43,623 nt of DNA from Clostridia bacterium (GTDB taxonomy: Bacteria > Bacillota > Clostridia > TANB77 > CAG-508), in contig JAFXMI010000009.1 of the NCBI GenBank assembly GCA_017530505.1, positions 1-43,623 on the forward strand, written 5' to 3'. Shown in pieces: positions 1 through 9,041 of the stretch (positions are counted from its first letter, which is position 1; each line of letters opens with the position of its first letter). The translations under genes and the position numbers were made by a program. The notes under the pieces were generated by a model. It did not search any database and was not told the DNA's origin. It was given only the letters and a program-made list of their open reading frames with translations.

Positions 1-110
1 AGAAATTCTAATAAATTTTATGGAAAGAGTTCAAGGCTTGTCCTTGGAAGGGTGCCATAAAATTTATGTGAATTTCTTACGCAGTTCAGCTTGAACGAGC
101 ATTTTTGAAA
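1..110 (+). other. Hairpin-rich segment at window start, possible structured RNA
   Basis: Nested complementary segments are visible. Positions 1-8 pair with 70-77, and 12-23 (TAAATTTTATGG) pair perfectly with 55-66. CAAGG near 32-36 pairs with CCTTG near 42-46. A small GTTCA/TGAAC hairpin follows near 85-97 and is followed by a T run. This could be the 3' part of a structured RNA that begins before the window, or the end of a repeat element. I do not recognise it as a known riboswitch class. Confidence 0.35.
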
Positions 111-123
111 AAATTATTATATC

Positions 124-164
124 GTAACCTAAGAAATAAGTATAAGAGACTGTGAATTACAACA
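124..164 (+). repeat. Dispersed repeat end, copy 1
   Basis: The segment starts GTAACCTAAG and ends GACTGTGAATTACAA. It closely matches 41501-41542 and more loosely 5682-5714. All three lie in promoter-proximal intergenic DNA. The GTGAATTACAA end resembles the terminal inverted repeats of the larger element at 38228-38474, so these may be ends of one miniature-element family. Confidence 0.55.
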
Positions 165-201
165 TATATATAAAACTAAATAAAAACTAGATAATAAACT
201 A

Positions 202-230
202 TTGAAAAAAATGATAAATTTGGATATAAT
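202..230 (+). promoter_or_regulatory. Sigma-A type promoter for the LCP/MacAB-like genes
   Basis: TTGAAA at 202-207 and TATAAT at 225-230 are separated by exactly 17 bases and lie 44 bases before the ATG at 274. This is a near-consensus vegetative promoter. It probably drives the LCP gene and the three export genes that follow with short gaps. Confidence 0.75.
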
Positions 231-273
231 ATTTATAAATTTATACAAAGGTAAAAGGGAATAATCTTATTTT

Positions 274-1851
274 ATGAATAGAATTAGTAAAGGTAAAAAT
301 AAAGAAAAAAATAAATTTAAAAAAATGAATATAAATAAAAAAAAGAATAGAAAGAAAAAAATAATAATTTGGACTTTTATTTTATTTATAATAATAGTTC
401 TTGCAATTGTTATGGGAACATATATTTATAAAGCTGATGGAAATATTGCAAGTGCTGCTATTAATATGGTAGCTGATGCTGTAGGTGACGAAACTCCACT
501 TACTGCTCTTGTTATGGGAATTAGTGAGGGAATAGAAACTCCACTTACTGATACAATTATTTTAGTTGGATATAATCCTAAAACGCAAGCTTCCTTTATG
601 CTATCTATTCCTAGAGATACTTTCATAGGTTCTAATGAATCTACTGCAGGTGGATATGACAAAATTAATTCACTTTATCAAAGAGATGTAAAAAAAACTG
701 TAACTGCTGTTGAAAAATTAACAGGTGTTAATATTGATTATTATATTGTTGTAAAAACTTCTGCATTGGTTGAAGTTGTTGATGCAATTGGTGGAGTAGA
801 ATTTGAAGTTCCTATTGATATGAAATATGATGATCCTACTCAAAATTTGCATATTGATTTAAAGAAAGGTTTGCAAGTTTTAGATGGTTCTAAAGCTGAA
901 CAATTATTAAGATATCGCCACAGTAATCCAGATTCAAATGGAAAAATGACAACTTATTCTTCATCATATGGTTCAGATGATTTTGGAAGAATGAGAACAC
1001 AGAGAGAATTTATTACTGCAACAATTAATCAAATTGTTTCTTGGAAAAACATTTCTAAAATAAAAAATATATTATCAGCTGTATTTGATAATTTAGAAAC
1101 AAATATGAGTTTAGGTAAAATGATAGGATATGTTCCTTCAGCATTAAAACTAGATACTTCTTCAATAAGAGCTGAACAGTTACCTGGAGAATCTGCACTT
1201 ATTAATCAATTATGGTTTTATAGACAAGATACTGTAAAAACAAGAGAATTACTTACTGAACTTATGCAATCCTTAGGTCTTTCGGAAAAAATTTATAGTA
1301 AAAAATATACACCAATAAAATCTAAAAGTACAAATAGAAAAGTTAATGATGAAGCAATAAAAAATGAATCATCAATAAGTCAAAAAAATTCATCTGAAAG
1401 TACATTTGATAATAATAAGGAACTTATAAATAGCAATACAGAAACAAATGATATTTCTACTACAACTACTAGTTGTACACACGATTGGAAACTTATAATA
1501 AATTTAGAACCTACTTGTGGTGAAAAAGGTGCTAGAAATTATAGGTGTTCAAAATGTAATGAAGAAAATCTTGAAATAGTTGAGCCAACAGGAGATCATA
1601 CTTGGAAAGAGGTTAATAGGGTAGAACCTACAGAAGATGCTGAAGGGAGTGTTACTTCACAGTGTATAATTTGTAAACAAACTAATACAAAAACATTAGA
1701 AAAATTACCCAAAACAACTGTAGAGGAAACAATAGAAAATATAATTGAAGAACCTAGGAATAATGAAGAATCAGAAAAAGTTGAAAATTTAACTGACCAA
1801 AGTAATGGAGAAATACAACCTGTTGCTCCAGAGTCTGATGTTAAAGAATAG
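274..1851 (+). CDS. LytR-CpsA-Psr (LCP) family protein with Cys-rich C-terminal tail
   Basis: LCP enzymes attach teichoic acids or capsular glycans from undecaprenyl carriers to peptidoglycan outside the membrane. The 525-residue protein has a very basic cytoplasmic tail (1-29), one membrane segment (about 30-52), and an LCP domain from about 73 to 330. The domain shows the IPRDT core motif (112-116), the RYRH arginines (213-215) and GRMRTQREFI (238-247). A Ser/Asn/Thr-rich linker leads to two Cys-containing modules near 400-475 (C-T-H-D-W, P-T-C, C-S-K-C, then H-T-W, C-I-I-C), resembling the short extracellular repeats of clostridial surface proteins. The tail is longer than in most LCP proteins. 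The start is the ATG after an AAGGGA box, with rather long spacing. A MacAB-like system follows 24 bases downstream, so the two may be co-transcribed. Confidence 0.88.
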   Translation: MNRISKGKNKEKNKFKKMNINKKKNRKKKIIIWTFILFIIIVLAIVMGTYIYKADGNIASAAINMVADAVGDETPLTALVMGISEGIETPLTDTIILVGYNPKTQASFMLSIPRDTFIGSNESTAGGYDKINSLYQRDVKKTVTAVEKLTGVNIDYYIVVKTSALVEVVDAIGGVEFEVPIDMKYDDPTQNLHIDLKKGLQVLDGSKAEQLLRYRHSNPDSNGKMTTYSSSYGSDDFGRMRTQREFITATINQIVSWKNISKIKNILSAVFDNLETNMSLGKMIGYVPSALKLDTSSIRAEQLPGESALINQLWFYRQDTVKTRELLTELMQSLGLSEKIYSKKYTPIKSKSTNRKVNDEAIKNESSISQKNSSESTFDNNKELINSNTETNDISTTTTSCTHDWKLIINLEPTCGEKGARNYRCSKCNEENLEIVEPTGDHTWKEVNRVEPTEDAEGSVTSQCIICKQTNTKTLEKLPKTTVEETIENIIEEPRNNEESEKVENLTDQSNGEIQPVAPESDVKE

Positions 1852-1875
1852 AAAAGTAATAAAAGGAGACATATT

Positions 1876-3600
1876 ATGAAAGTTTCAAAAAAAATAGTTA
1901 TTATTGGAATTATTATTGTTTTTACTTTAATTATAATAATCTCTAATATTATAAATTCTAAAAAACAGGAAAAGAAATTAGGATATGAGGTTGGAACAAT
2001 TGAAAAACAAACTTTAATGAATTATATTAGTTGTTCTGGAAATGTAAAAACAGAAAATTCTAAAAATTTAACTAGTGTTCTTGTTGGATCTAAAATAAAT
2101 GATATTAAGGTTAAAGTTGGAGATAAAGTAGAAATTGGAGATGTTTTAATTTCTTTTGATACAGATTCACTTAGAAAAACTGCAAATGATTTAGCTATTA
2201 CCATTAATGCTACAAAAGAACAATCTAATATTAATATTAATAGTGCAAATAGAGCAGTTCAAGATGCAGAAAATGCAAGAAATACTAATTTAGATCAAGC
2301 TAAAACTGCTAGAGATCAAGCACAGGCAGCTTATGATAAAGCTACTCAAGCCAAAAATACTACATTGCCAGGTTTAAATGCAAATATAGCGAATCTTCAA
2401 TCAGAAATTGCTATATATATACCTATAGAACAAAAATATAATTCAGCAACAGATACTGTTGCAAAAGCTCAATTAGCCTACAATACGGCAGAATCAAATA
2501 AAAATAACTTGCAAAATCAATATAATACTCTTGCTTCATCTTTAGATCCATCTTTAGTAGGATCTAATCCAGAAATTATAGAATTAAATGGAAAGTTACT
2601 TTCAGCAAATACTGAACTTGTTGCTGCTGCTAGCGTATTAGAAGCTAGTAAAAATGAGTTAACTAATGCAAAAAATGCTTATGATAATATTTCAGAAAGA
2701 TATGAAACAATTAAAACTCAATTATCAAATTTGTCTCTTCAAGTTTCTTCATTATCTCAAGCAGTTGAACAAGCAAAAGCATCATATGATCAGGCTGTTA
2801 TAGCGTATAATAATGCTAGTACAAGTTTGGATAATGCTATTCTTAGTGCAAAAGATGCTGTTACTTCTGCAAAAATTGGGGCAGATACATCTACTCTGTC
2901 TTTGGAAGAACAACTTAAATCCATTAATAAACAGCTAGAAGATGGCAATCTAAAATCTACAGTATCTGGTACAGTTACTTCTATAAATGTTAAAAAAGGT
3001 GATAATTATCAAGGCGGGAGTATTCTTACAATAGATGGTGTGGAAAGTTTTATTGTTGAAGCGAATATAGATGAATATGATATTCCTGATATAAAAGAAG
3101 GGATGGAAGCAGTTATAAAAACAGATGCAACAAGAGATGAAGAACTAATTGGTAAAGTTATTTTTGTTGCACCGGCTTCAAATGAGTTTACTTCAAGTAA
3201 CTCAACTTCAGGAGCATATGCTTCTGCTATGACATCGGGAGCTACATCAAATAATGCAACTTATTTAGTAAAAATAGAAATAGAAACCGTTAGCGATAGA
3301 CTTCGTTTAGGTATGAATGCCAAAGTAAATATTATAACTGAAAAATCAGAAAATTCTTTAGTTGTTCCATATGATGCAATTTTTGAAAAAGAAGATGGAA
3401 AAAAATTTATAAAAGTAATTAATGATGATGAGAGTTTTACAGAAATTGAAGTTAATGTTGGAATAGAAAGTGGATATTATTCTGAAATAAAATCAGATAA
3501 AATCTTTGAAGGAATGAAGATAGTACTGCCAGAGGTTGAAGATAGTACTACATTAGATGATTTATTAGTTACAATGGGTGCAACTGGAGGAATAGAATAA
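1876..3600 (+). CDS. HlyD/MacA-like efflux adaptor (membrane fusion protein)
   Basis: This is the periplasmic-adaptor type subunit that couples an ABC transporter to substrate export; in a Gram-positive it is a membrane-anchored extracellular protein. The 574 residues begin with one N-terminal membrane segment (about 7-27). A half lipoyl domain follows (VKVGDKVEIGDVLISFDTDSL, ending near 98, split here as VKVGDKVEIG then DVLISFD). A long Ala/Asn/Gln-rich coiled coil (about 100-350) comes next, then the second lipoyl half (SGTVTSINVKKGDNYQGG) and a beta-barrel/membrane-proximal region. The coiled coil is longer than in typical MacA. AGGAG lies upstream of the ATG. The ATPase gene starts 1 base after the stop, so the set is one operon. 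Confidence 0.88.
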   Translation: MKVSKKIVIIGIIIVFTLIIIISNIINSKKQEKKLGYEVGTIEKQTLMNYISCSGNVKTENSKNLTSVLVGSKINDIKVKVGDKVEIGDVLISFDTDSLRKTANDLAITINATKEQSNININSANRAVQDAENARNTNLDQAKTARDQAQAAYDKATQAKNTTLPGLNANIANLQSEIAIYIPIEQKYNSATDTVAKAQLAYNTAESNKNNLQNQYNTLASSLDPSLVGSNPEIIELNGKLLSANTELVAAASVLEASKNELTNAKNAYDNISERYETIKTQLSNLSLQVSSLSQAVEQAKASYDQAVIAYNNASTSLDNAILSAKDAVTSAKIGADTSTLSLEEQLKSINKQLEDGNLKSTVSGTVTSINVKKGDNYQGGSILTIDGVESFIVEANIDEYDIPDIKEGMEAVIKTDATRDEELIGKVIFVAPASNEFTSSNSTSGAYASAMTSGATSNNATYLVKIEIETVSDRLRLGMNAKVNIITEKSENSLVVPYDAIFEKEDGKKFIKVINDDESFTEIEVNVGIESGYYSEIKSDKIFEGMKIVLPEVEDSTTLDDLLVTMGATGGIE

Positions 3601-3601
3601 A

Positions 3602-4312
3602 TTGAGTGAATCTATAATAAAATTAGAAAATATTGTTAAGAAATTCTATATTGGAAAACAAAATGAATTAGAAATCTTACATGGAATATCTTTGAAAGTT
3701 AGTAAAGGAGAATTTATATCTATTGTTGGTCCATCTGGTTCAGGTAAATCAACGCTAATGAATATGATTGGTATTTTAGATAGACCAACATCAGGAAGTT
3801 ACATATTAGATGGAATAGATGTGTCTTCTGCAAAAGATAAAGAACTTTCAAATATTAGAAATAAAAAAATTGGATTTGTTTTTCAAACATATAATTTAAT
3901 TTCTCGAACAACAGCTCTTAAAAACATTGAACTTCCAATGCTTTATGCAGGTGTTTCAAAAAATGAAAGAGAAAAAAGAGCTAGAGAATTGTTGAAATTA
4001 GTTGAAATGGAAGATAGAGAAAAACACTTTCCTGAAGAACTTTCAGGTGGTCAAAAGCAAAGAGTAGCTATTGCTAGAGCAATGGCTAATAATCCTGCAA
4101 TTATTCTTGCAGACGAACCAACTGGTGCGTTAGATTCAAAAACTGGTAGATTAGTAATGGATTTATTTCATAAACTAAACAAGGAACAAGGTATAACAGT
4201 AGTTTTAATTACTCACTCAAAAGAGCTTGCATCTGAAACTGATAGAATTATTTCTATTAAAGATGGAAATATAATTTCAGAAGAGTATGGAGGAGGGACT
4301 ATTGTAAAATGA
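3602..4312 (+). CDS. ABC transporter ATP-binding protein, MacB/LolD type
   Basis: This is the cytoplasmic ATPase of a MacAB-like exporter. The 236 residues contain Walker A GPSGSGKST (43-51), a Q-loop (FVFQTYN), the signature LSGGQKQR, Walker B IILADEP followed by the D-loop GALDS, and the H-loop VLITHS. The start is TTG at 3602 with GGAGG inside the end of the previous gene. The last bases overlap the permease start by 4 bases (ATGA), indicating translational coupling. The substrate cannot be read from sequence; export of peptides or lipoproteins is typical for the family. Confidence 0.93.
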   Translation: MSESIIKLENIVKKFYIGKQNELEILHGISLKVSKGEFISIVGPSGSGKSTLMNMIGILDRPTSGSYILDGIDVSSAKDKELSNIRNKKIGFVFQTYNLISRTTALKNIELPMLYAGVSKNEREKRARELLKLVEMEDREKHFPEELSGGQKQRVAIARAMANNPAIILADEPTGALDSKTGRLVMDLFHKLNKEQGITVVLITHSKELASETDRIISIKDGNIISEEYGGGTIVK

Positions 4313-5589
4313 TTTGGGAAAATATAGTTTTAGCTTTTACAAGTCTAAAAGCAAATAAAATGAGAGCTCTTCTAACAATGCTAGGAATAATTATTGGTAT
4401 TGCTGCTGTAATAACTATTATGACTGTTGGTGATTCTTTATTATTGTATGTTGAAAATGAAATGACTTCCTTAGGTGCAAATAATATTATGATTTCTCTT
4501 CAGGAACGTACAGATGATGCAAATAAGTTTTCTGCTGTAATGAATTCAATGATGTCTACAGAAATTCCAGGTGAAAAAGATTTAATTTCAATTGAGATGA
4601 TAAAAAACTTATATAATAAGTATAAAGACGAAATAAGAGCTATAACTGTTTATGATATTATGGGCTCAGGTCAGGTTACTCAAGGTAGAGAATATGCAAA
4701 TGTTAGTATTGCAGGTGTTAGTGCTGGATATTTTGCTTCAGAAGATCATGATATGATTGGTGGTAATATTTTTTCTGTAAGAGATTTAGAAGAAGGAAGA
4801 AATGTAGCTATTGTTTCTTCTATTGTTACAGATAATCTTTTTAATGGAGATGTTGAAAAAGCTATAGGTAGTAATATTGAAGTCTCAATTGGTGATAAAT
4901 ATTATACTTATACAATTGTTGGAGTTTATGATTATGTAGTTCAAAGTATGCAGGCAATTATGACATCTAGTTATGATATTACAACTGAAATGTTTATTCC
5001 ATATAAAACATCTGTAAAACAAACACATAATAATAGTGGTGTAACAAATTTTTATATTGTGGCTAAAGCTGGCGTTGACTCAGATTTATTAGCTAATAAA
5101 ATAGAAAATTTTTTTGACGGATATTATAGAAACAATAATGATTATCAAGTTGTTGCATTTAATATGCAAGCAATGGTTTCAATGGTTTCTAGTATGATTT
5201 CAACAATTACAATTGCAATTTCGGTTATTGCAGGTATAGCATTAATAGTTGGTGGAATTGGAGTAATGAATATAATGCTAGTATCTATAACTGAAAGAAC
5301 TCGTGAAATTGGAACTAGAAAAGCGCTAGGAGCAACAAATTCTTCTATTAGAATACAGTTTATTGTAGAAGCAATTATAATTTGTTTAATAGGAGGAGCT
5401 ATTGGAATAATCTTTGGAATAATAGGTGGAAGAATTGCGGCTGGAATTTTAGGATATACAACTAGTCCTTCAATATCTAGTATGGTTATTTCGTTATTAT
5501 TTTCAATGGCAACAGGGGTATTTTTTGGATATTACCCAGCTAATAAAGCTGCAAAAATGAATCCAATAGATGCTTTAAGATATGAATAA
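4309..5589 (+). CDS. MacB-like ABC transporter permease
   Basis: This is the membrane subunit of the exporter. The 426 residues follow the classic four-helix MacB plan. One N-terminal helix (about 15-35, within the LLTMLGIIIGIAAVITIM stretch) is followed by a large extracellular domain (about 40-290). Three C-terminal helices follow (about 297-320, 350-375, 390-410), with the FtsX-family motif TERTREIGTRKALGAT after the second helix. It starts inside the stop of the ATPase gene. The LCP protein at the head of the cluster suggests, but does not prove, a cell-envelope role. Confidence 0.9.
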   Translation: MIWENIVLAFTSLKANKMRALLTMLGIIIGIAAVITIMTVGDSLLLYVENEMTSLGANNIMISLQERTDDANKFSAVMNSMMSTEIPGEKDLISIEMIKNLYNKYKDEIRAITVYDIMGSGQVTQGREYANVSIAGVSAGYFASEDHDMIGGNIFSVRDLEEGRNVAIVSSIVTDNLFNGDVEKAIGSNIEVSIGDKYYTYTIVGVYDYVVQSMQAIMTSSYDITTEMFIPYKTSVKQTHNNSGVTNFYIVAKAGVDSDLLANKIENFFDGYYRNNNDYQVVAFNMQAMVSMVSSMISTITIAISVIAGIALIVGGIGVMNIMLVSITERTREIGTRKALGATNSSIRIQFIVEAIIICLIGGAIGIIFGIIGGRIAAGILGYTTSPSISSMVISLLFSMATGVFFGYYPANKAAKMNPIDALRYE

Positions 5590-5639
5590 TTTAAATTTAT
5601 AGTATAAAAAAGACATACTATCTAGTATATTTTATAAAA

Positions 5640-5714
5640 TTCACAGCCTTTTAAAACATACAATTTACATTTATTTAATAAGGTTACTAAATAATAATTA
5701 TAAGAGGCTGTGAA
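5640..5714. repeat. Small inverted-repeat element
   Basis: TTCACAGCCT at 5640-5649 is the exact reverse complement of AGGCTGTGAA at 5705-5714. The right arm is preceded by GGTTACTAAATAATAATTAT, similar to the repeats at 124-164 and 41501-41542. It sits between the exporter operon and the ECF sigma gene. It could also act as a hairpin terminator, but no T run follows either arm. Confidence 0.5.
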
Positions 5715-5826
5715 ATGTATATTAAAAAGAGTTGTAAGTTTTATTAATCAGTTAATTCAAAATATTTAATATATTTTGAAACTTTTTTTTATTTTGGATT
5801 GTTTTAATAGTATAAGGAGGTTTTTT

Positions 5827-6288
5827 ATGAAGCAAAACATTGAAGAAGTTATTGAAAAATATGGAGATATGGTTTATAGAATTGCTTTAACACATACAGG
5901 TTGTAAAGAAAATGCAGAGGATATTTTTCAAGATGTTTTTATTCGTTATAGTGAAAAATTACTAAAGTTTAAAAATGATGAACATGAAAAGGCTTGGTTA
6001 ATAAGAGTTACTATTAATAAATGTAAAAATTTATTGGCATCTTCTTGGAATAAAAAAAATGTTGAGTTAAATGAAAATATTAGTTTTGAAACACATGAAG
6101 AATTTGATGTAATAAATGCAATTAATAAACTTCCAAAAAATTATAGAACTGTCATATACTTATTTTATTATGAAGGATATAAAATTAAAGAAATAGCTGA
6201 AATTTTAAAAATAAATGAAAGTACTATTAAAACTTGGGCTTTTCGTGCAAGAGAATTGCTTAAAGAAAGTTTGGAAGGAGGTTTTTAA
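5827..6288 (+). CDS. ECF-type RNA polymerase sigma factor
   Basis: This 153-residue sigma-70 family factor has only regions 2 and 4. Region 2 is seen in GDMVYRIALTHTGCKENAEDIFQDVFIRY; region 4 is the helix-turn-helix GYKIKEIAEILKINESTIKTWAFRAREL near the C-terminus (the long strings continue each other around K-E-I-A). I chose the ATG at 5827 because AGGAGG sits 6 bases before it; an in-frame start at 5776 would add 17 residues with no ribosome site. The gene ends 2 bases before the next gene, a membrane protein built like an anti-sigma factor, so the pair is probably a signal-responsive regulatory module. Confidence 0.9.
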   Translation: MKQNIEEVIEKYGDMVYRIALTHTGCKENAEDIFQDVFIRYSEKLLKFKNDEHEKAWLIRVTINKCKNLLASSWNKKNVELNENISFETHEEFDVINAINKLPKNYRTVIYLFYYEGYKIKEIAEILKINESTIKTWAFRARELLKESLEGGF

Positions 6289-6290
6289 AA

Positions 6291-8264
6291 ATGGATAATA
6301 AAGAAAAATATAAAAAAATAATTGATAAAATTCATGTATCAGAGGATTTAAAGAAAAAAACATTAAATAAAATTAATAATAGAGTATATAGAAATCATTA
6401 TATTAAATATTTAGCTACAGGTGCTACCTTATTGCTTGTTATAATGTTTGGAATATATTATGTTCTAGAAATGCCAAAAAATAATAGCAAAAAAAATAGT
6501 GATATTTTTTCTTCAACAAATATTTCTATTCATAATCCAACAGTAAGTGTAGAAAATGATTTATCTACTTTTAAAGATATTGATGAATTAAGAAAAATTT
6601 TAAAGGAAAATATAGATACTTTAAAAAGAACTACAAATGAGGACTTTATAACTACAGGTGTAGAAGAAGCAAGTACTGAATTTAGTACAAATTTAGAAAA
6701 TTCAAAAAGTAGTCAAAGTTCTAATAATGATTTTTCAACAACAAATATTCAAGTCGAAGGGGTTGACGAAGCAGATATAATAAAAACAGATGGAAAATAT
6801 ATTTACTATGTTAATAGTAATCTATTGTATATTATTGAGGCAGATACACTAGAAGAAGTAAATAAAATAGATTTTGCAAATACTTCTAGTCTTAACCAAA
6901 ATTTTTTTATAAATGAAATTTATCTTGTAAATAATAGATTAGTAGTTTTAGGAAATTATTATTATTATGAAACAAGTGTAACATCTGAAAAAAGGCTTTC
7001 ATATGATATTGAAATAATTAATTCAAATTACTATGCAAAAGCAATTATATTTAATGTTTCAAATCCAAAAAATATTATACAAGAACGTGAAATAAAAATT
7101 GATGGAACATATACAAATTCTAGAATGATTGGAAATTGCTTATATTTTATTAGTACAAAAGCACCAGTCTATTATGATAAAATTGAAGATTTTGAAATAC
7201 TTCCAAGTTATCAAATAAACAATGAAGAAAAGGTATATATTCCTGCAAATAAAATTGTTTATTTTCCTAATACAAATAGCTATCAATATGTAATTATTGC
7301 AGGTATTGATATATCAAAAGATGAAGATGTAAATATTGCTAGTTTCTTTGGCTCTTGGCCAGATAAAATTTATGCCAGTGAGAATAATATTTATATTCCA
7401 CTAAATCAGTATTGGTATGAAAATAATAGTAATTATATTTATAAATTTAGTTTAAAAAATGCAAAAATTGAATATGTTGCAAAAGGATCTTTTGAAGGAT
7501 ATTTAGATAGTCAGTTTTCAATTGATGAATACAACGGATTTTTGAGAATTGCTACTACATCAGGATATGATGATAAATCAACAAATACATTATATACTTT
7601 CAATTCAAATTTAGAAGAAGTATCAAAATTAACTGATATTGCAAAAGGAGAAAAAATATATAGTGTTAGATTTATAGGTAAAATTGGATATATAGTTACT
7701 TTTGAACAAATTGATCCACTATTTGTAATAGATTTATCAGATCCATATCATCCTGAAATAAAAGGAGAATTAGAAATGCCAGGATATAGTTCATATTTGC
7801 ACCCTTATGACGAAACACATATTATTGGAATTGGATATAATGTAAAAAGTAATGGATATGGTGGGGTTAAAAATTCAAATATGAAAATTGCAATGTTTGA
7901 TGTCTCTGATTTAAATAATCCAAAAGAAATGTTTAATACAAGCATAGGAGAAGAAAATGTATATTCAGAATTGAATTACAATCATAAAGCACTTTTTTAT
8001 AGTAAATCTAAAAATTTGATTGGTTTTCCTATTCAAAGTTCAGGTTATGATTATAGTAAATATACTGATAATTTTACAATATTTGAAATTGATTTAGAAA
8101 AAGGATTTATTGTGCATGGAAAAATTGAACAAATTCATGATTTTAGAACAAGTATTAAAAGGGTTATCTATATTGGAGATAATTTATATACATTTTCTGA
8201 AAGCTTTATTACAAAATATAATCTCGATACATTTGAAAAATTACAAGAATTAAGAATTTATTAG
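6291..8264 (+). CDS. Membrane-anchored beta-propeller protein, likely partner/anti-sigma of the ECF factor
   Basis: The 657 residues comprise a short charged cytoplasmic N-terminus (1-37), one membrane helix (38-58), an Asn/Ser-rich linker, and a large extracellular domain. That domain carries features of the secreted beta-propeller family (Pfam Beta_propel), such as VEGVDEADIIKTDGKYIYYV and repeated blade-like strands. The arrangement (cytoplasmic segment, one helix, extracellular sensor, directly after an ECF sigma gene) is that of a transmembrane anti-sigma factor. No zinc-binding HxxxCxxC motif is present in the cytoplasmic part, so direct sigma binding is an inference. A strong terminator follows at 8265-8310. 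Confidence 0.82.
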   Translation: MDNKEKYKKIIDKIHVSEDLKKKTLNKINNRVYRNHYIKYLATGATLLLVIMFGIYYVLEMPKNNSKKNSDIFSSTNISIHNPTVSVENDLSTFKDIDELRKILKENIDTLKRTTNEDFITTGVEEASTEFSTNLENSKSSQSSNNDFSTTNIQVEGVDEADIIKTDGKYIYYVNSNLLYIIEADTLEEVNKIDFANTSSLNQNFFINEIYLVNNRLVVLGNYYYYETSVTSEKRLSYDIEIINSNYYAKAIIFNVSNPKNIIQEREIKIDGTYTNSRMIGNCLYFISTKAPVYYDKIEDFEILPSYQINNEEKVYIPANKIVYFPNTNSYQYVIIAGIDISKDEDVNIASFFGSWPDKIYASENNIYIPLNQYWYENNSNYIYKFSLKNAKIEYVAKGSFEGYLDSQFSIDEYNGFLRIATTSGYDDKSTNTLYTFNSNLEEVSKLTDIAKGEKIYSVRFIGKIGYIVTFEQIDPLFVIDLSDPYHPEIKGELEMPGYSSYLHPYDETHIIGIGYNVKSNGYGGVKNSNMKIAMFDVSDLNNPKEMFNTSIGEENVYSELNYNHKALFYSKSKNLIGFPIQSSGYDYSKYTDNFTIFEIDLEKGFIVHGKIEQIHDFRTSIKRVIYIGDNLYTFSESFITKYNLDTFEKLQELRIY

Positions 8265-8310
8265 AATAAAGGATATTACTTAAATTTTTGAGTAATATCC
8301 TTTATTTTTT
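8265..8310 (+). terminator. Rho-independent terminator after the sigma/propeller pair
   Basis: AATAAAGGATATTACT (8265-8280) pairs perfectly with AGTAATATCCTTTATT (8291-8306) around a 10-base loop and is followed by a T run. Confidence 0.85.
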
Positions 8311-8392
8311 CTCATGTAGTAAATTCGTTCACTATACTTAACATAATCTCATAAAATATATTATTACATTATACAAGAAAGGAGGTTTTTTT

Positions 8393-8971
8393 TTGGAGTT
8401 AAAAGGCAAAAATATTGGATATTGTTTTACTGGTTCATTTTGTACTTTTAAAGTCTCTATAATTGAAATGAAAAAGCTAGTAGAGGAAGGCGCTAATGTT
8501 TTTCCGATAATGTCTTTTAATGCCTATCATTTAGATACAAAATTTGGAAAAGCAGATGATTTTATTAAAGAGATTGAAAAAATAACTGGAAATAAAATAA
8601 TTCATTCTATTCAAGCAGCTGAACCAATTGGACCAAAAAAAATGTTTGATATATTAATAATTGCACCTTGCACTGGAAATACAATTGCGAAACTTGCAAA
8701 TGATATTATTGATACACCTGTTACTATGGCTACAAAATCTCACCTACGAACAGAAAGACCAGTTGTAATTGCAATTTCTACAAATAATGCATTGTCAGGT
8801 GCGGCTGAAAATATTGGAAAATTGCTAAATAGAAAGCATTATTATTTTGTTCCATTTAAACAAGATAATCCTATTCTTAAGCCTAGATCAATAGTTGCTG
8901 ATTTTAGTTATGTTAAAAAGACTTTAGAATATGCGCTTGATAAAGAGCAAATACAACCAATTATTTTATGA
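8393..8971 (+). CDS. dpaB: Dipicolinate synthase subunit B (SpoVFB/DpaB)
   Basis: DpaB is the flavoprotein-fold subunit of dipicolinate synthase, which oxidises dihydrodipicolinate to the dipicolinic acid stored in spore cores. The 192 residues match the family in length and show its hallmark segments: an N-terminal Rossmann-like G-Y-C-F-T-G-S-F-C-T-F, MSFNAYHLDTKFG, IIAPCTGNTIAKLANDI, and SHLRTERPVVIAISTNN (SHLR near the end of strand 5). The start is TTG after AGGAGG. The usual upstream partner dpaA is absent: the upstream DNA is a terminator and an unrelated operon. Either dpaA is elsewhere or this lineage uses a different oxidoreductase. Confidence 0.88.
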   Translation: MELKGKNIGYCFTGSFCTFKVSIIEMKKLVEEGANVFPIMSFNAYHLDTKFGKADDFIKEIEKITGNKIIHSIQAAEPIGPKKMFDILIIAPCTGNTIAKLANDIIDTPVTMATKSHLRTERPVVIAISTNNALSGAAENIGKLLNRKHYYFVPFKQDNPILKPRSIVADFSYVKKTLEYALDKEQIQPIIL

Positions 8972-9041
8972 ATATAATATAGATTTTTATAATTTCATCT
9001 GTTATAATTGTATATGTAATTATAAAAAAGAGGAAAGAAAA

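Noticed and set aside
5776-5826. Upstream start for the ECF sigma factor
   Set aside because: The 17 extra residues have no ribosome site, whereas AGGAGG precedes ATG 5827 directly.
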